Source: Actinomycetes bacterium (GTDB lineage Bacteria > Actinomycetota > Actinomycetes > Streptosporangiales > Streptosporangiaceae). From it: a stretch of 11,584 nt of DNA. The stretch spans positions 1 through 11,584 of the forward strand of contig JAFACJ010000220.1 in assembly GCA_023425615.1 (NCBI GenBank), read 5' to 3'. The notes beneath the pieces are model-generated. The model had not been told where the DNA came from and searched no databases. It worked only from the letters and a program-made list of their open reading frames with translations. The position numbers and the translations under genes are program-made. Positions 1-6,913 of this stretch are shown here, piece by piece; the stretch's first letter is position 1; every line of letters begins with the position of its first letter.

Positions 1-47
1 TTTTCGGTGCCGGACGTGGCGGCGGGGAGGGTGCGCTGCTCGGTCAT
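1..47 (-). CDS. Partial N-terminus of gene downstream of efeU, probably efeB (DyP-type peroxidase)
   Basis: Only 15 complete codons are present (MTEQRTLPAATSGTE), running off the left edge of the window. The ATG at 47 follows the efeU stop codon with a single base between them (TGA-C-ATG), so the two genes are almost certainly translated together. In EfeUOB systems the partner of the EfeU permease and EfeO lipoprotein is EfeB, a Tat-exported haem peroxidase of the DyP family. The short polar start would fit the n-region of a Tat signal, but no twin-arginine is reached here. The identity is inferred from gene context and not from any motif. Confidence 0.5.
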   Translation of the reverse strand, partial: MTEQRTLPAATSGTE

Positions 48-48
48 G

Positions 49-921
49 TCACTTCCCCGGGGTCGCGTCGAGCCGGCCGGCGGAGTCCTGCCGCTTCGGG
101 GCGGGCGAGGGGGAGCGGAGGAAGAGGGTCATGACGATGGCGGTGTAGGCGAACCAGGCGATGAGCTGGAGCCAGGTGATCTGCGGTGTGACGTTGAGCG
201 TGCCGTGCAGGATCGTCTGGAGCCAGTCGCCGACGGTGCCGAAGCGGTCGAAGAAGACCGCCGGTTCGAGGGCCACGGAGCCGAGGCCCGGGAGCCAGTC
301 CGCCTCCTGCAGGTCGTGCAGGCCGTAGCCGAAGACGCCCGCTGCCACGATGATGAGCGCGCCGCCCGTCCAGGTGAAGAACTTCCCGAGGTTCAGGTTG
401 AGGCCGCCCCGGTAGAGCAGGTAGCCGAGGGCGACCGCGACCAGCAGGCCGATGACGGCGCCCGACACGGGCTGGACGGCCGAGCCGTTGGAGTGGGTGA
501 TGTTGGTCCACAGGAACAGGGCGGTCTCCAGGCCCTCCCTGCCGACCGACAGGAACGCCACCACTGCCAGCGCCCGGGATCCCATGCCGAGCGCGCTGTC
601 GAGTCTGCCTTCGAGTTCGGCGCGGATCCCGCGCGCCGCCCCCTTCATCCAGAAGACCATCCAGGTGACGAGGCCGACCGCCACGAGCGACAGGAGGCCC
701 CCGACGGTCTCCTGGATCTTGAAGTGGTCCTCCTGCGCCACCAGCGCCTGGAGGGCGAGGGCGAAGGCGACGCTCAGTCCCACGGCCGCCGCCACGCCCG
801 CCCAGACCGGTGCCAGCGCCCTGGTGTTCCCGGTCTTCACCAGGTAGGCGATCAGGATGCTGACCACCAACGCCGCCTCGAGCCCCTCCCGGAGCCCGAT
901 CAGGAAATTGCCGAGGAACAT
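49..921 (-). CDS. efeU: EfeU, FTR1-family high-affinity iron permease
   Basis: This is the integral-membrane iron channel of the EfeUOB system, related to yeast Ftr1p, and moves iron across the cytoplasmic membrane. Two REGLE motifs, at residues 11-15 and 128-132, match the REXXE iron-coordination signature that occurs twice in the family. About seven hydrophobic segments are visible (for example 3-27, 38-62, 73-93, 117-138, 152-171, 184-201 and 250-268). At 290 residues it is close to the usual length. An in-frame ATG lies at 960, but the ATG at 921 is preferred: it puts the first REGLE at residue 11, as in the family, and has a GGAG 10 bases upstream. The start overlaps nothing. The next gene (probably efeB) begins one base after its stop. 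efeO is divergent, across a gap holding inverted repeats. Confidence 0.93.
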   Translation of the reverse strand: MFLGNFLIGLREGLEAALVVSILIAYLVKTGNTRALAPVWAGVAAAVGLSVAFALALQALVAQEDHFKIQETVGGLLSLVAVGLVTWMVFWMKGAARGIRAELEGRLDSALGMGSRALAVVAFLSVGREGLETALFLWTNITHSNGSAVQPVSGAVIGLLVAVALGYLLYRGGLNLNLGKFFTWTGGALIIVAAGVFGYGLHDLQEADWLPGLGSVALEPAVFFDRFGTVGDWLQTILHGTLNVTPQITWLQLIAWFAYTAIVMTLFLRSPSPAPKRQDSAGRLDATPGK

Positions 922-972
922 GGCGGACACTCCACAACGCAGGGGGTCGGTATCCGGCACCGGGCCGGTACA

Positions 973-993
973 ACTTTTACTTTAAGTAGAAGT
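973..993. promoter_or_regulatory. 21-bp inverted repeat in efeU/efeO divergent promoter
   Basis: The arms ACTTTTACTT and AAGTAGAAGT flank a single central T and pair at 9 of 10 positions. The site lies 52 bp upstream of the efeU start and 47 bp upstream of the efeO start, in an AT-rich island that must carry both promoters. It has the size and symmetry of a dimeric repressor site. Iron or peroxide control by a Fur-family or DtxR-family protein is likely from the genes it serves. The repeat does not clearly match a consensus I can name. Confidence 0.5.
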
Positions 994-1006
994 TAGCATA
1001 GCCTTC
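988..1006 (+). promoter_or_regulatory. Possible IdeR/DtxR-type iron box upstream of efeO
   Basis: The 19-mer AGAAGTTAGCATAGCCTTC matches 13 of 19 positions of the IdeR/DtxR/DmdR consensus TTAGGTTAGSCTAACCTAA. The better-matching part is the central GTTAG...TA.CCT core. TAGCAT at 994-999 inside it also resembles a -10 hexamer for efeO, so binding would block transcription. The match is imperfect and overlaps the neighbouring inverted repeat by six bases. Iron repression of this locus is expected from the gene family, but this exact site is inference. Confidence 0.35.
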
Positions 1007-1039
1007 CCTTACCAACCAGACCGCAGAAAGACCCCCCAC

Positions 1040-2152
1040 ATGCGTGCATATCCTCTTCTCGCCCTCACCGGTGCCCTGGCCCTCGCCTCCCTCACCGCGT
1101 GCGGTTCCGGCGACGACGCCGATCCCTCCGCGCTGACCGTGACCTCCACCGACACCGCCTGCACGGTGTCCAAGACCGACTTCGCGGCGGGAACGCACAC
1201 CTTCAAGCTGATCAACAGCGGCTCCCAGGTGACCGAGGTCTACTTCTACGGGCCCGACGGCAAGATCCTCTCGGAGAAGGAGAACATCGGCCCCGGCACC
1301 AACTACGCCATCACCGTGACCCTCGCCGCCGGCGACCAGCAGATCGTCTGCAAGCCCGGCATGGTCGGCGACGGGATCAGCCAGAACATCAAGGTGTCGG
1401 GTCAGGCGGCCGCGCTCGACCCCCGGCTCACCAAGGCCGTCGCCGACTACCGCCTGTACATCGACGAGCAGGTGGCCGACACCCTCGACAAGACCAAGCA
1501 GTTCGTGGCGAAGGTGAAGTCCGGCGACATCGAGGGCGCGAAGGCCCTCTACGCGCCCTCCCGGTTCGGCTGGGAGAGCATCGAGCCGGTCGCGGAGTCC
1601 TTCGGCGACCTCGACCCGAAGATCGACGCCCGCGAGGCCGACCTGTCGGCGGAGGAGAAGGCGACCTGGGGCGGCTGGCACAAGCTGGAGAAGGCGCTGT
1701 GGGTGACGAAGTCCACCACGGGCCTGGAGAAGACCGCCGACCAGCTGGTCACCGACCTCGAAGACCTCCAGGACCGGGTGCACACCGTCGACATCACCCC
1801 GGCGTCCATGGCCAACGGCGCCAAGGAGCTGCTCGACGAGGTCGCCACCGGCAAGATCACCGGTGAGGAGGAGGCGTTCTCCCACACCGACCTCGTCGAC
1901 TTCAAGGCCAACCTCGACGGCGCCGCCAAGGTCTTCGAGCTGCTGAAGCCGGTCGTCACCGAGAAGGACTCCGCGCTCGCCGCCCAGCTCGACACCGCCT
2001 TCAAGAACGTCTACGACGCCCTCGACGCGCACCGCGACGGGGACACCTACGTCTCCTACGACACCGTCAAGGCGCCCGAGCGCAAGAAGCTCTCCGACGT
2101 CGTCAACGCTCTCGGCGAGCCCCTGTCGAAGCTCGCCGCGGCGGTCGGCTGA
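1040..2152 (+). CDS. efeO: EfeO, iron-uptake lipoprotein with cupredoxin and M75 (imelysin) domains
   Basis: This is the extracytoplasmic component of the EfeUOB iron uptake system, thought to bind iron and deliver it to EfeU. Residues 1-20 form a lipoprotein signal peptide ending in the lipobox LTAC, so Cys21 would be lipidated and the protein anchored to the outer face of the membrane. Residues about 33-119 form the cupredoxin-like EfeO N-domain, with Cys41 and Cys104 possibly disulfide-bonded. Residues about 125-368 form the M75 imelysin-like helical domain, with the conserved GxHxxE metal-site motif (GGWHKLE, His214 and Glu217). At 370 residues it is a normal two-domain length. The ATG at 1040 is chosen because it begins a complete signal peptide; an AGAAAG stretch lies about 9 bases upstream. 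A strong hairpin follows the stop. Confidence 0.94.
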   Translation: MRAYPLLALTGALALASLTACGSGDDADPSALTVTSTDTACTVSKTDFAAGTHTFKLINSGSQVTEVYFYGPDGKILSEKENIGPGTNYAITVTLAAGDQQIVCKPGMVGDGISQNIKVSGQAAALDPRLTKAVADYRLYIDEQVADTLDKTKQFVAKVKSGDIEGAKALYAPSRFGWESIEPVAESFGDLDPKIDAREADLSAEEKATWGGWHKLEKALWVTKSTTGLEKTADQLVTDLEDLQDRVHTVDITPASMANGAKELLDEVATGKITGEEEAFSHTDLVDFKANLDGAAKVFELLKPVVTEKDSALAAQLDTAFKNVYDALDAHRDGDTYVSYDTVKAPERKKLSDVVNALGEPLSKLAAAVG

Positions 2153-2175
2153 CCGTCGTCGCCCCGCCCCGCCGC

Positions 2176-2197
2176 CCGCCCGTACCGGTACGGGCGG
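2176..2197. terminator. Bidirectional hairpin between efeO and tetR
   Basis: A perfect 22-bp palindrome, with an 11-bp arm CCGCCCGTACC and its complement, lies between the convergent stop codons of efeO (2152) and the TetR gene (2206). There is no U-tract, which is normal for terminators in high-GC actinomycetes. Its symmetry and position suggest it serves both genes. Confidence 0.7.
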
Positions 2198-2205
2198 CGG
2201 GGGCC

Positions 2206-2829
2206 TCAGCGGCGGACGTGCACGGACGTCGAGGGGCGGAGCAACGCGGGTGCCAGCCAGCGGTGGAGGAGGGCGCGGAGCTGCTCCTCTTCCGGCGGCG
2301 GCTCGCTCGGGTGCTGGAGGAACGACGTCAGCAGGCGCATGATGATCTCGGCGAGGCCGTTGAGGTCCTCCTCGCCGACGCCGACGGCCCCCCAGTCGAC
2401 GGGGAAGCGCTGCAGCATCCGGGCGCCGTAGGCGATGGCGTCCGCGGTGGTGGCGCCGCGGCCGAACGCGCCGGAGTCGCCGAGTTGCAGCAGCAGGCTC
2501 AGCCGCGGCTCGGTCGGGATGGTCCGTACGCAGAAGAGCATGCCCTCGACCACGGCCTCGGCCGGGTCGCCGACCCCCTGGAGGTGGGCGACCAGCTGGT
2601 CGACGAACGACTCGGCGCCCTGGGCCGCCACCTCGCCGACGATGTCGCTGATCCGGTCGAAGTGGCGGTAGACGGTCTGGCGGGTGACACCGAGCTCGTT
2701 CGCGACGTCGGACAGCGTCGTCTTCGCCACGCCGTGCCTGTCGATGCAGCGGGCCGTCGCATCGACGATGCGCTGCCGAGCCTCGGCAGCCGACGCAGGA
2801 GGTCTGCCTCCCCAGCCGTGGTGCCCCAT
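2206..2829 (-). CDS. TetR-family transcriptional regulator
   Basis: A 207-residue protein with an N-terminal TetR-type DNA-binding domain. The helix-turn-helix lies at about 37-57 (TTLSDVANELGVTRQTVYRHF, ending in the family-typical TVYRHF). The remainder is helical, as expected for a ligand-binding and dimerisation domain, with no ligand signature I can read. The ATG at 2829 is chosen because it starts just before the usual TetR N-terminal helix and has AGGA close upstream. It begins four bases after the stop of the membrane-protein gene, so it is the last gene of a three-gene operon with the FAD monooxygenase. This suggests it controls that operon and itself, most plausibly through the inverted repeat at 5507-5537. 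Confidence 0.9.
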   Translation of the reverse strand: MGHHGWGGRPPASAAEARQRIVDATARCIDRHGVAKTTLSDVANELGVTRQTVYRHFDRISDIVGEVAAQGAESFVDQLVAHLQGVGDPAEAVVEGMLFCVRTIPTEPRLSLLLQLGDSGAFGRGATTADAIAYGARMLQRFPVDWGAVGVGEEDLNGLAEIIMRLLTSFLQHPSEPPPEEEQLRALLHRWLAPALLRPSTSVHVRR

Positions 2830-2841
2830 GATCCTAGGATC
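2830..2841. repeat. 12-bp perfect palindrome overlapping the tetR ribosome binding region
   Basis: GATCCTAGGATC is self-complementary and lies directly against the tetR start codon. It contains both the stop codon of the preceding gene and the AGGA that would act as the ribosome binding site. It could be a secondary autoregulatory site or a small RNA structure limiting TetR synthesis. At 12 bp it could also be chance. Confidence 0.3.
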
Positions 2842-3964
2842 GCACAGGCTCCGGTGTCGGTTGCGACCTCGTCGCGCGGAGTGCGGCAAGGATGAACCCG
2901 GTCGCGGCGACGGTGCACAGCACGGCGTACCACAGGCTGCCGATCGGCGTCCCCTCCTCGGTGACGCCGCCGGTCGAGGCGAAGTACGCCGGCAGCGCCA
3001 CCAGCCACAGGACGACGTGGACGCCGAGGTAGGCAGCCGGATAGGTCCGCGCGAACAGCGGTGACGCCGCCGGGGCCGCCGCGCCGGCGCGCACCGCGCG
3101 CCAGGCGTCCACGAGCAGGTAGAGGCCGACGATCCAGACCACGGCGAGTTCGGCGCCGATGATGGCGCGCTGGATCCCCGACTGGTCCTCACCGCGGAAG
3201 GCTCCGCTGGGCGCGCTCACGACGACCATCGTCAGCGGCGTCACGGCTCCGGCGACGACGGTGCGCCAGGCGACCTGCCCGCCGGTGAGCGCGCCGCGGC
3301 CGTCCCTCTCCCCCACCAGGCGGACCACGAGGTAGGTCATCGCGCCGAAGGAGACCGAGGCGAAGAGCAGCATGCTGTTCATCGGCACCGACGCGAGCGC
3401 CGGCTGGTTGATCATCTCGTTGTCCGGATTCCACGCCCACCACTTCAGCTGGGGGCCGAGATGGTCGAAGACCTCGTAGAAGACCTGGCAGGCGAACGCG
3501 ACGGTCAACGAGCCGATCAGCGGCCCGCGCCGCGCGAAGACGCCGAGGGCGCGGACCAGCTCGTAGGCGAGCTGCGAGATCGCGGGATAGAAGGCGACGA
3601 TGTAGAGCGGCAGCCGGTCGTACATGAACTGCACGGTGAACACGTTGTGGGAGAAGATGAACCCGACGTGCTCCTCCAGGCCGAACCAGCCGGGGAAGTA
3701 CAGCGGCGGTTCGATCACGGCCAGGTAGACGACCGAGGCGAACCACAGCGCGATGTTGACGGGGTCGCCGTCGCGCCGCCACCGCCGCCAGGCGTGGACG
3801 AGGGCGAACACCGCGCCGCCCACGATGAGCAGTTCGAGCACCGGCATGGTGCCGTTCGCGAGGTCGAACGGGTTGCGGAAGCTCACCACCGGGTGGGCGT
3901 CGCGGCAGGAGAAGCCGAGTCCTTCGGCGATGCGCTCGGCCGTCGCGTCACAGGTGTGGTCCAT
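2834..3964 (-). CDS. Multi-pass membrane protein of unknown function
   Basis: I do not recognise this 376-residue protein. After a hydrophilic N-terminus of about 40 residues, with two Cys (5 and 20), there are about nine hydrophobic segments at roughly 41-60, 70-90, 115-140, 147-168, 191-216, 228-250, 265-290, 307-330 and 341-366. The loop between the fourth and fifth is aromatic and polar, with WWAWNPDNEMINQP followed by VPMNS. Together with EVFDHLG near 160 and PPLYFPGWFG near 85-95, these look like conserved functional motifs and not merely a lipid-facing scaffold. A GAGGAG ribosome site stands just before the ATG at 3964, which is 15 bases after the monooxygenase stop. The tetR gene follows at once. 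Co-transcription with an FAD hydroxylase suggests a role with a hydrophobic substrate (processing or transport); that is inference. Confidence 0.85.
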   Translation of the reverse strand: MDHTCDATAERIAEGLGFSCRDAHPVVSFRNPFDLANGTMPVLELLIVGGAVFALVHAWRRWRRDGDPVNIALWFASVVYLAVIEPPLYFPGWFGLEEHVGFIFSHNVFTVQFMYDRLPLYIVAFYPAISQLAYELVRALGVFARRGPLIGSLTVAFACQVFYEVFDHLGPQLKWWAWNPDNEMINQPALASVPMNSMLLFASVSFGAMTYLVVRLVGERDGRGALTGGQVAWRTVVAGAVTPLTMVVVSAPSGAFRGEDQSGIQRAIIGAELAVVWIVGLYLLVDAWRAVRAGAAAPAASPLFARTYPAAYLGVHVVLWLVALPAYFASTGGVTEEGTPIGSLWYAVLCTVAATGFILAALRATRSQPTPEPVRS

Positions 3965-3979
3965 GGCTCGCTCCTCGGG

Positions 3980-5494
3980 TCAGGCGTCGGCGAGGCGGTC
4001 GGTTCCGGCGGACGGCGCTCCCGCGGGGCCGGCGTAGCCGGTGAAGTCGGTGCCGGGCGGGTCCTGCCGGTCGTCGAACCCGCCGGGCACGACCGTGCGG
4101 CCGAGCCGCTGGCGCACCTTGTAGCGGGCGATGCCGAACCAGAACCGGGGATCGGTTGCCATCTCCTTGAGCGACTTATCGAGGTTGAACACCTGGGCGA
4201 ACGTCCGCTCGACATAGGCGTCCTCGCGGCTCGCGGCGTTGATGGCGTTGAAGATCGGCCAGCTGAAGCGCGCGGCGAGCTTGCGGCGCCAGGGAGGTGC
4301 CACCTCGCTCCCGGTCGCGAAGTCGTACGCCTGGTCGCGTGCCATCGCGAGCATCCAGGGCACGTCGAGTGACTTCTTCTGCCGGGCGAGGAACTCGCGG
4401 AAGAAGGCGAGGTCGGCGGTGTCGCGGCCGCGCAGCATCTCGCCGAGGATGAGCGCGGAACGGGCGGCCGAGCTCATCCCCTGGGCGTAGAACGGGTTGA
4501 AGCCGCAGATCGAGTCGCCGATGCTGACCAGCCCGATGGGCGGCACGTCCAGCAGGTCGAAGCGGCGCCACTTGTTGCCGGTCGAACGGGTCAGGTGGAC
4601 CTCGGAGGTCGGGGTGCAGGCCTGTGTCGCCTTGCCGAAGGCGGTGGCCCGCACACGGTCCACCGCCGCCTCGAACGCCTCGGCCTTGCGCGGCATCTCG
4701 ATGCCCCACGACCCCATGCACACGATGGCGCGGTCGCCCTCGATGGGGAAGAAGTTGCTGAGGAACTCGTGCTCCTCGGGGTGGTCGCCGGTGTCCTGGG
4801 TCGGGGTGACGACCAGGTGCTTCCACCACCACGACGCCGGGCGCCGGTCGGCGGGAGGCAGGTCATACCACCGCGAGGTGTAGGTGACCTTGGCGTCGAG
4901 GGTCTTCTCCGGCGGCGCGGACCAGCCGTCCGCCTTGAGCCAGTCGATGACCGAGGAGCCGCGGCCCAGCGCGTCGATGACCAGTTCGGCGGCGAGGTGG
5001 TGCTCCTCGCCGCCGGAGTCGCGGTACTCGACGCCCTCGACGCGCCCGCTCGTGGTGCCGCCCCCGGTGGAGCGCAGTCCGGTGACGGTCACGCCCTCGC
5101 GGATCTCGATGGCCGGCAGTTCGCGGACCTTGTCGCGCAGCACCCGCTCGATGAGCACCCGTGAGCTGTAGACCATCGTCATCGAGCCGGACTTGCGCGG
5201 CGCCCAGCCGTCGTTCTCGCAGTAGGCCGCGTCCATCGACGGCATCAGGTGCATCCCGCCCGCGGCGATCAGCGCCTCCTCGAACCCGGGGAAGATCTCG
5301 CCGATCGCGCGGCGGCCGGAGTTGAGCAGGAAGTGCGGGTGCTTGCTCTGCGGCACGCCGCGGCGGTGCTCGGCGTCCGGCGGGATCCTGTCCCGCTCCA
5401 GGACGATCACCTCCTCGAAGTGCCGCGCGAGCACTCCCGCGGCGCACAGCCCCGCCACACTGCCGCCGAGCACCACTGCCGTTCTTCCCCGCAT
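3980..5494 (-). CDS. FAD-dependent monooxygenase (flavin hydroxylase/epoxidase family)
   Basis: A 504-residue flavoprotein of the para-hydroxybenzoate-hydroxylase-like superfamily. The N-terminal Rossmann motif VVLGGSVAGLCAA (residues 7-19) has Ser at the middle glycine position, as often seen in epoxidase-like members. ERD at 33-35 would bind the FAD ribose. RRGVPQSKHPHFLL (44-57) resembles polyether and terpenoid flavin epoxidases. The second FAD motif is IGDSICGFNPFYAQGMSSAA (325-344; Gly326-Asp327). The substrate is probably a hydrophobic ring or alkene and cannot be specified. An in-frame GTG at 5503 is possible, but the ATG at 5494 is favoured because GAAGG lies at a proper distance from it and touches the GTG. 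It heads the operon with a membrane protein and a TetR gene. A candidate operator lies immediately upstream. Confidence 0.87.
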   Translation of the reverse strand: MRGRTAVVLGGSVAGLCAAGVLARHFEEVIVLERDRIPPDAEHRRGVPQSKHPHFLLNSGRRAIGEIFPGFEEALIAAGGMHLMPSMDAAYCENDGWAPRKSGSMTMVYSSRVLIERVLRDKVRELPAIEIREGVTVTGLRSTGGGTTSGRVEGVEYRDSGGEEHHLAAELVIDALGRGSSVIDWLKADGWSAPPEKTLDAKVTYTSRWYDLPPADRRPASWWWKHLVVTPTQDTGDHPEEHEFLSNFFPIEGDRAIVCMGSWGIEMPRKAEAFEAAVDRVRATAFGKATQACTPTSEVHLTRSTGNKWRRFDLLDVPPIGLVSIGDSICGFNPFYAQGMSSAARSALILGEMLRGRDTADLAFFREFLARQKKSLDVPWMLAMARDQAYDFATGSEVAPPWRRKLAARFSWPIFNAINAASREDAYVERTFAQVFNLDKSLKEMATDPRFWFGIARYKVRQRLGRTVVPGGFDDRQDPPGTDFTGYAGPAGAPSAGTDRLADA

Positions 5495-5506
5495 CCCGCC
5501 CACCCT

Positions 5507-5537
5507 TCATTCATACATATTTTGGATGAATGTATGA
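5507..5537. promoter_or_regulatory. TetR-type operator candidate at promoter of the FAD monooxygenase operon
   Basis: TCATTCATACAT (5507-5518) and ATGAATGTATGA (5526-5537) flank an AT-rich 7-bp spacer. TCATACAT (5511-5518) pairs perfectly with ATGTATGA (5530-5537), and CATTCAT pairs with ATGAATG, so the half-sites are doubled. ATGAATGTATG-type half-sites are known for TetR-family repressors such as AcrR. The site lies 13-43 bases before the monooxygenase ATG, where the -10 region and transcript start would be. The operon's own last gene encodes a TetR protein, so autoregulation is the simplest reading. Confidence 0.6.
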
Positions 5538-5577
5538 GATGGATCGAGGCGGGTCAACAGGTTCCGCGCACGGCCCG

Positions 5578-5589
5578 GGCGGGCCCGCC
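5578..5589. terminator. GC palindrome after the fusion gene, possible weak terminator
   Basis: GGCGGGCCCGCC is a perfect 12-bp palindrome, 41 bp past the stop of the dehydrogenase-decarboxylase gene and before the promoter of the next leftward operon. The flanking sequence can fold further with mismatches. With no spare loop bases and no U-tract this is only a tentative terminator. Confidence 0.25.
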
Positions 5590-5629
5590 GTCCGATCCGG
5601 TGACGGTCCACCCGGGCGCGGTGGCGGGG

Positions 5630-6913
5630 TCAGGAGGGCTCGGAGCCCTTGGCCTGCGCCCGTTCACGCTGGGCGATGGCCTTCTCGACCTGGGTGTTCA
5701 GCCGCGCGCCGAGCGGCCAGCCGATGTAGTGGGTGAGGAAGATGACGACCTCGCGCAGGTCGTGCGAGGAGAGTTCGCCGTTGCCGAGGGCCGCCGGGAT
5801 CTGCATGCTCAGCACGTCGTCCAGGCCCTGGCCCGCCACCAGGCCGATCAGCATCAGGCGCCGGTCGCGCATGCTCAGCCCCGGACGCGTCCAGATGTCG
5901 CCGAACAGGTGATCGGCGGTCATGCCGAAGAACTCGTCGTGGGGGGCGTCGCCGCCCTCCCCCCAGCCGTAGACCTTGCCCATCATCTCCAGACCGCGTC
6001 TGCGGCGCGCGCCCTCCTCATCGCCGTCCTGAGCGCCGGGATCCGGGCTCTGGCCGGCCTCCGCCTCGGCCGCGGCATCCGGCTCGGGAAGACCGAGGCC
6101 GGCGGCAAGGCGGTCGAAGGCCATACGGGCCAGAGGCAGGTCGACGCCGAGTTCCCCGGCCAGCTCGAAGGCGAGACCGAGGTCCTTCTCGCCCAGCGCG
6201 GCGGCGTGCTCCATCACCTCATACAGCGGATCGTCCTGGCTCATCGGCGCGGTGGTCGGGCGCAGGATGACCGAGCCGGGGCCGCCGCTCACCGAGTCGG
6301 AGTGGCGGACGATCCGGCCGAGCCTGCGCAGCGAGATCCCCGCCGCCTCGGCCAGCCGCTGCGACTCGGCCGCCGCGGCGAAGCCGATGTACTGCAGCAG
6401 GTTGCGGGCCAGCTTCGCCTTGGTCCCCGCGCCGACCTGACCGACGTGCAGCACCAGGCCGCTCCAGAAGCCGAACGGCTCCTTCACCCTGGCGAACGCC
6501 TCCTCCGATCCGCCGACCATGACCGCCAGGGTCCCGGCGGCGGCGCCGAAGACGCTGCCGCTGATCGGCGCGTCCACGACCTCGACGCCCAGCGGCCGGG
6601 CGCGGTCGGCCAGCGCCTCGGCCGTCCGCGGCCTGATCGTCGCGTGGACGGCGATGACGGTGCCGGGGCGCAGCGCCTCGGACATCGCGGCGAAGACCTC
6701 CTCGACCTGGGCGTCGTCGCGCACGATCACCGAGATGAGGTCGCAGGACGCGGCGAGCTCCGCGAGACCGGCCGCCGCCTTCGCGCCCTTGGCGACCAGC
6801 GGCTCCACCGCCTCGGGCCGGGTGTCGTAGACGACCGCGTTCGGCACGTGCGACGCCATCGGGCCGCCCATCTGGCCGAGCCCGACGAAACCGTACGTCA
6901 GGGTCCGACTCAT
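5630..6913 (-). CDS. Fusion of 3-hydroxyisobutyrate dehydrogenase-like enzyme and carboxymuconolactone decarboxylase-like domain
   Basis: A 427-residue two-domain protein. Residues 1 to about 275 are a beta-hydroxyacid dehydrogenase of the HIBADH/6-phosphogluconate type. They show the dinucleotide-binding GFVGLGQMGGPMA (8-20), the substrate-site DAPISGSVFGAAAGTL (114-129) and the catalytic GAGTKAKLARN, with Lys167 and Asn171. A linker rich in Ala, Glu and Asp (about 276-303) leads to a CMD/AhpD-like helical domain (about 306-412). That domain includes KVYGWGE and the IPAALGNGELSSHDLREVV...YIGWPLGA stretch. The usual His before AAL-NG is Gln371, and there is no CxxC, so a classical decarboxylase or peroxidase role is doubtful. 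The ATG at 6913 overlaps the SDR stop (ATGA), so the two are coupled. It is third in the P450 operon and probably oxidises a hydroxy-acid intermediate. Confidence 0.88.
   Translation of the reverse strand: MSRTLTYGFVGLGQMGGPMASHVPNAVVYDTRPEAVEPLVAKGAKAAAGLAELAASCDLISVIVRDDAQVEEVFAAMSEALRPGTVIAVHATIRPRTAEALADRARPLGVEVVDAPISGSVFGAAAGTLAVMVGGSEEAFARVKEPFGFWSGLVLHVGQVGAGTKAKLARNLLQYIGFAAAAESQRLAEAAGISLRRLGRIVRHSDSVSGGPGSVILRPTTAPMSQDDPLYEVMEHAAALGEKDLGLAFELAGELGVDLPLARMAFDRLAAGLGLPEPDAAAEAEAGQSPDPGAQDGDEEGARRRRGLEMMGKVYGWGEGGDAPHDEFFGMTADHLFGDIWTRPGLSMRDRRLMLIGLVAGQGLDDVLSMQIPAALGNGELSSHDLREVVIFLTHYIGWPLGARLNTQVEKAIAQRERAQAKGSEPS

Noticed and set aside
2499..3192. Longer upstream extension and alternative frames around the tetR gene
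   Set aside because: The upstream part is Arg/Ser/Pro-rich and antisense-like or out of frame to the membrane protein; the TetR domain clearly begins near 2829.
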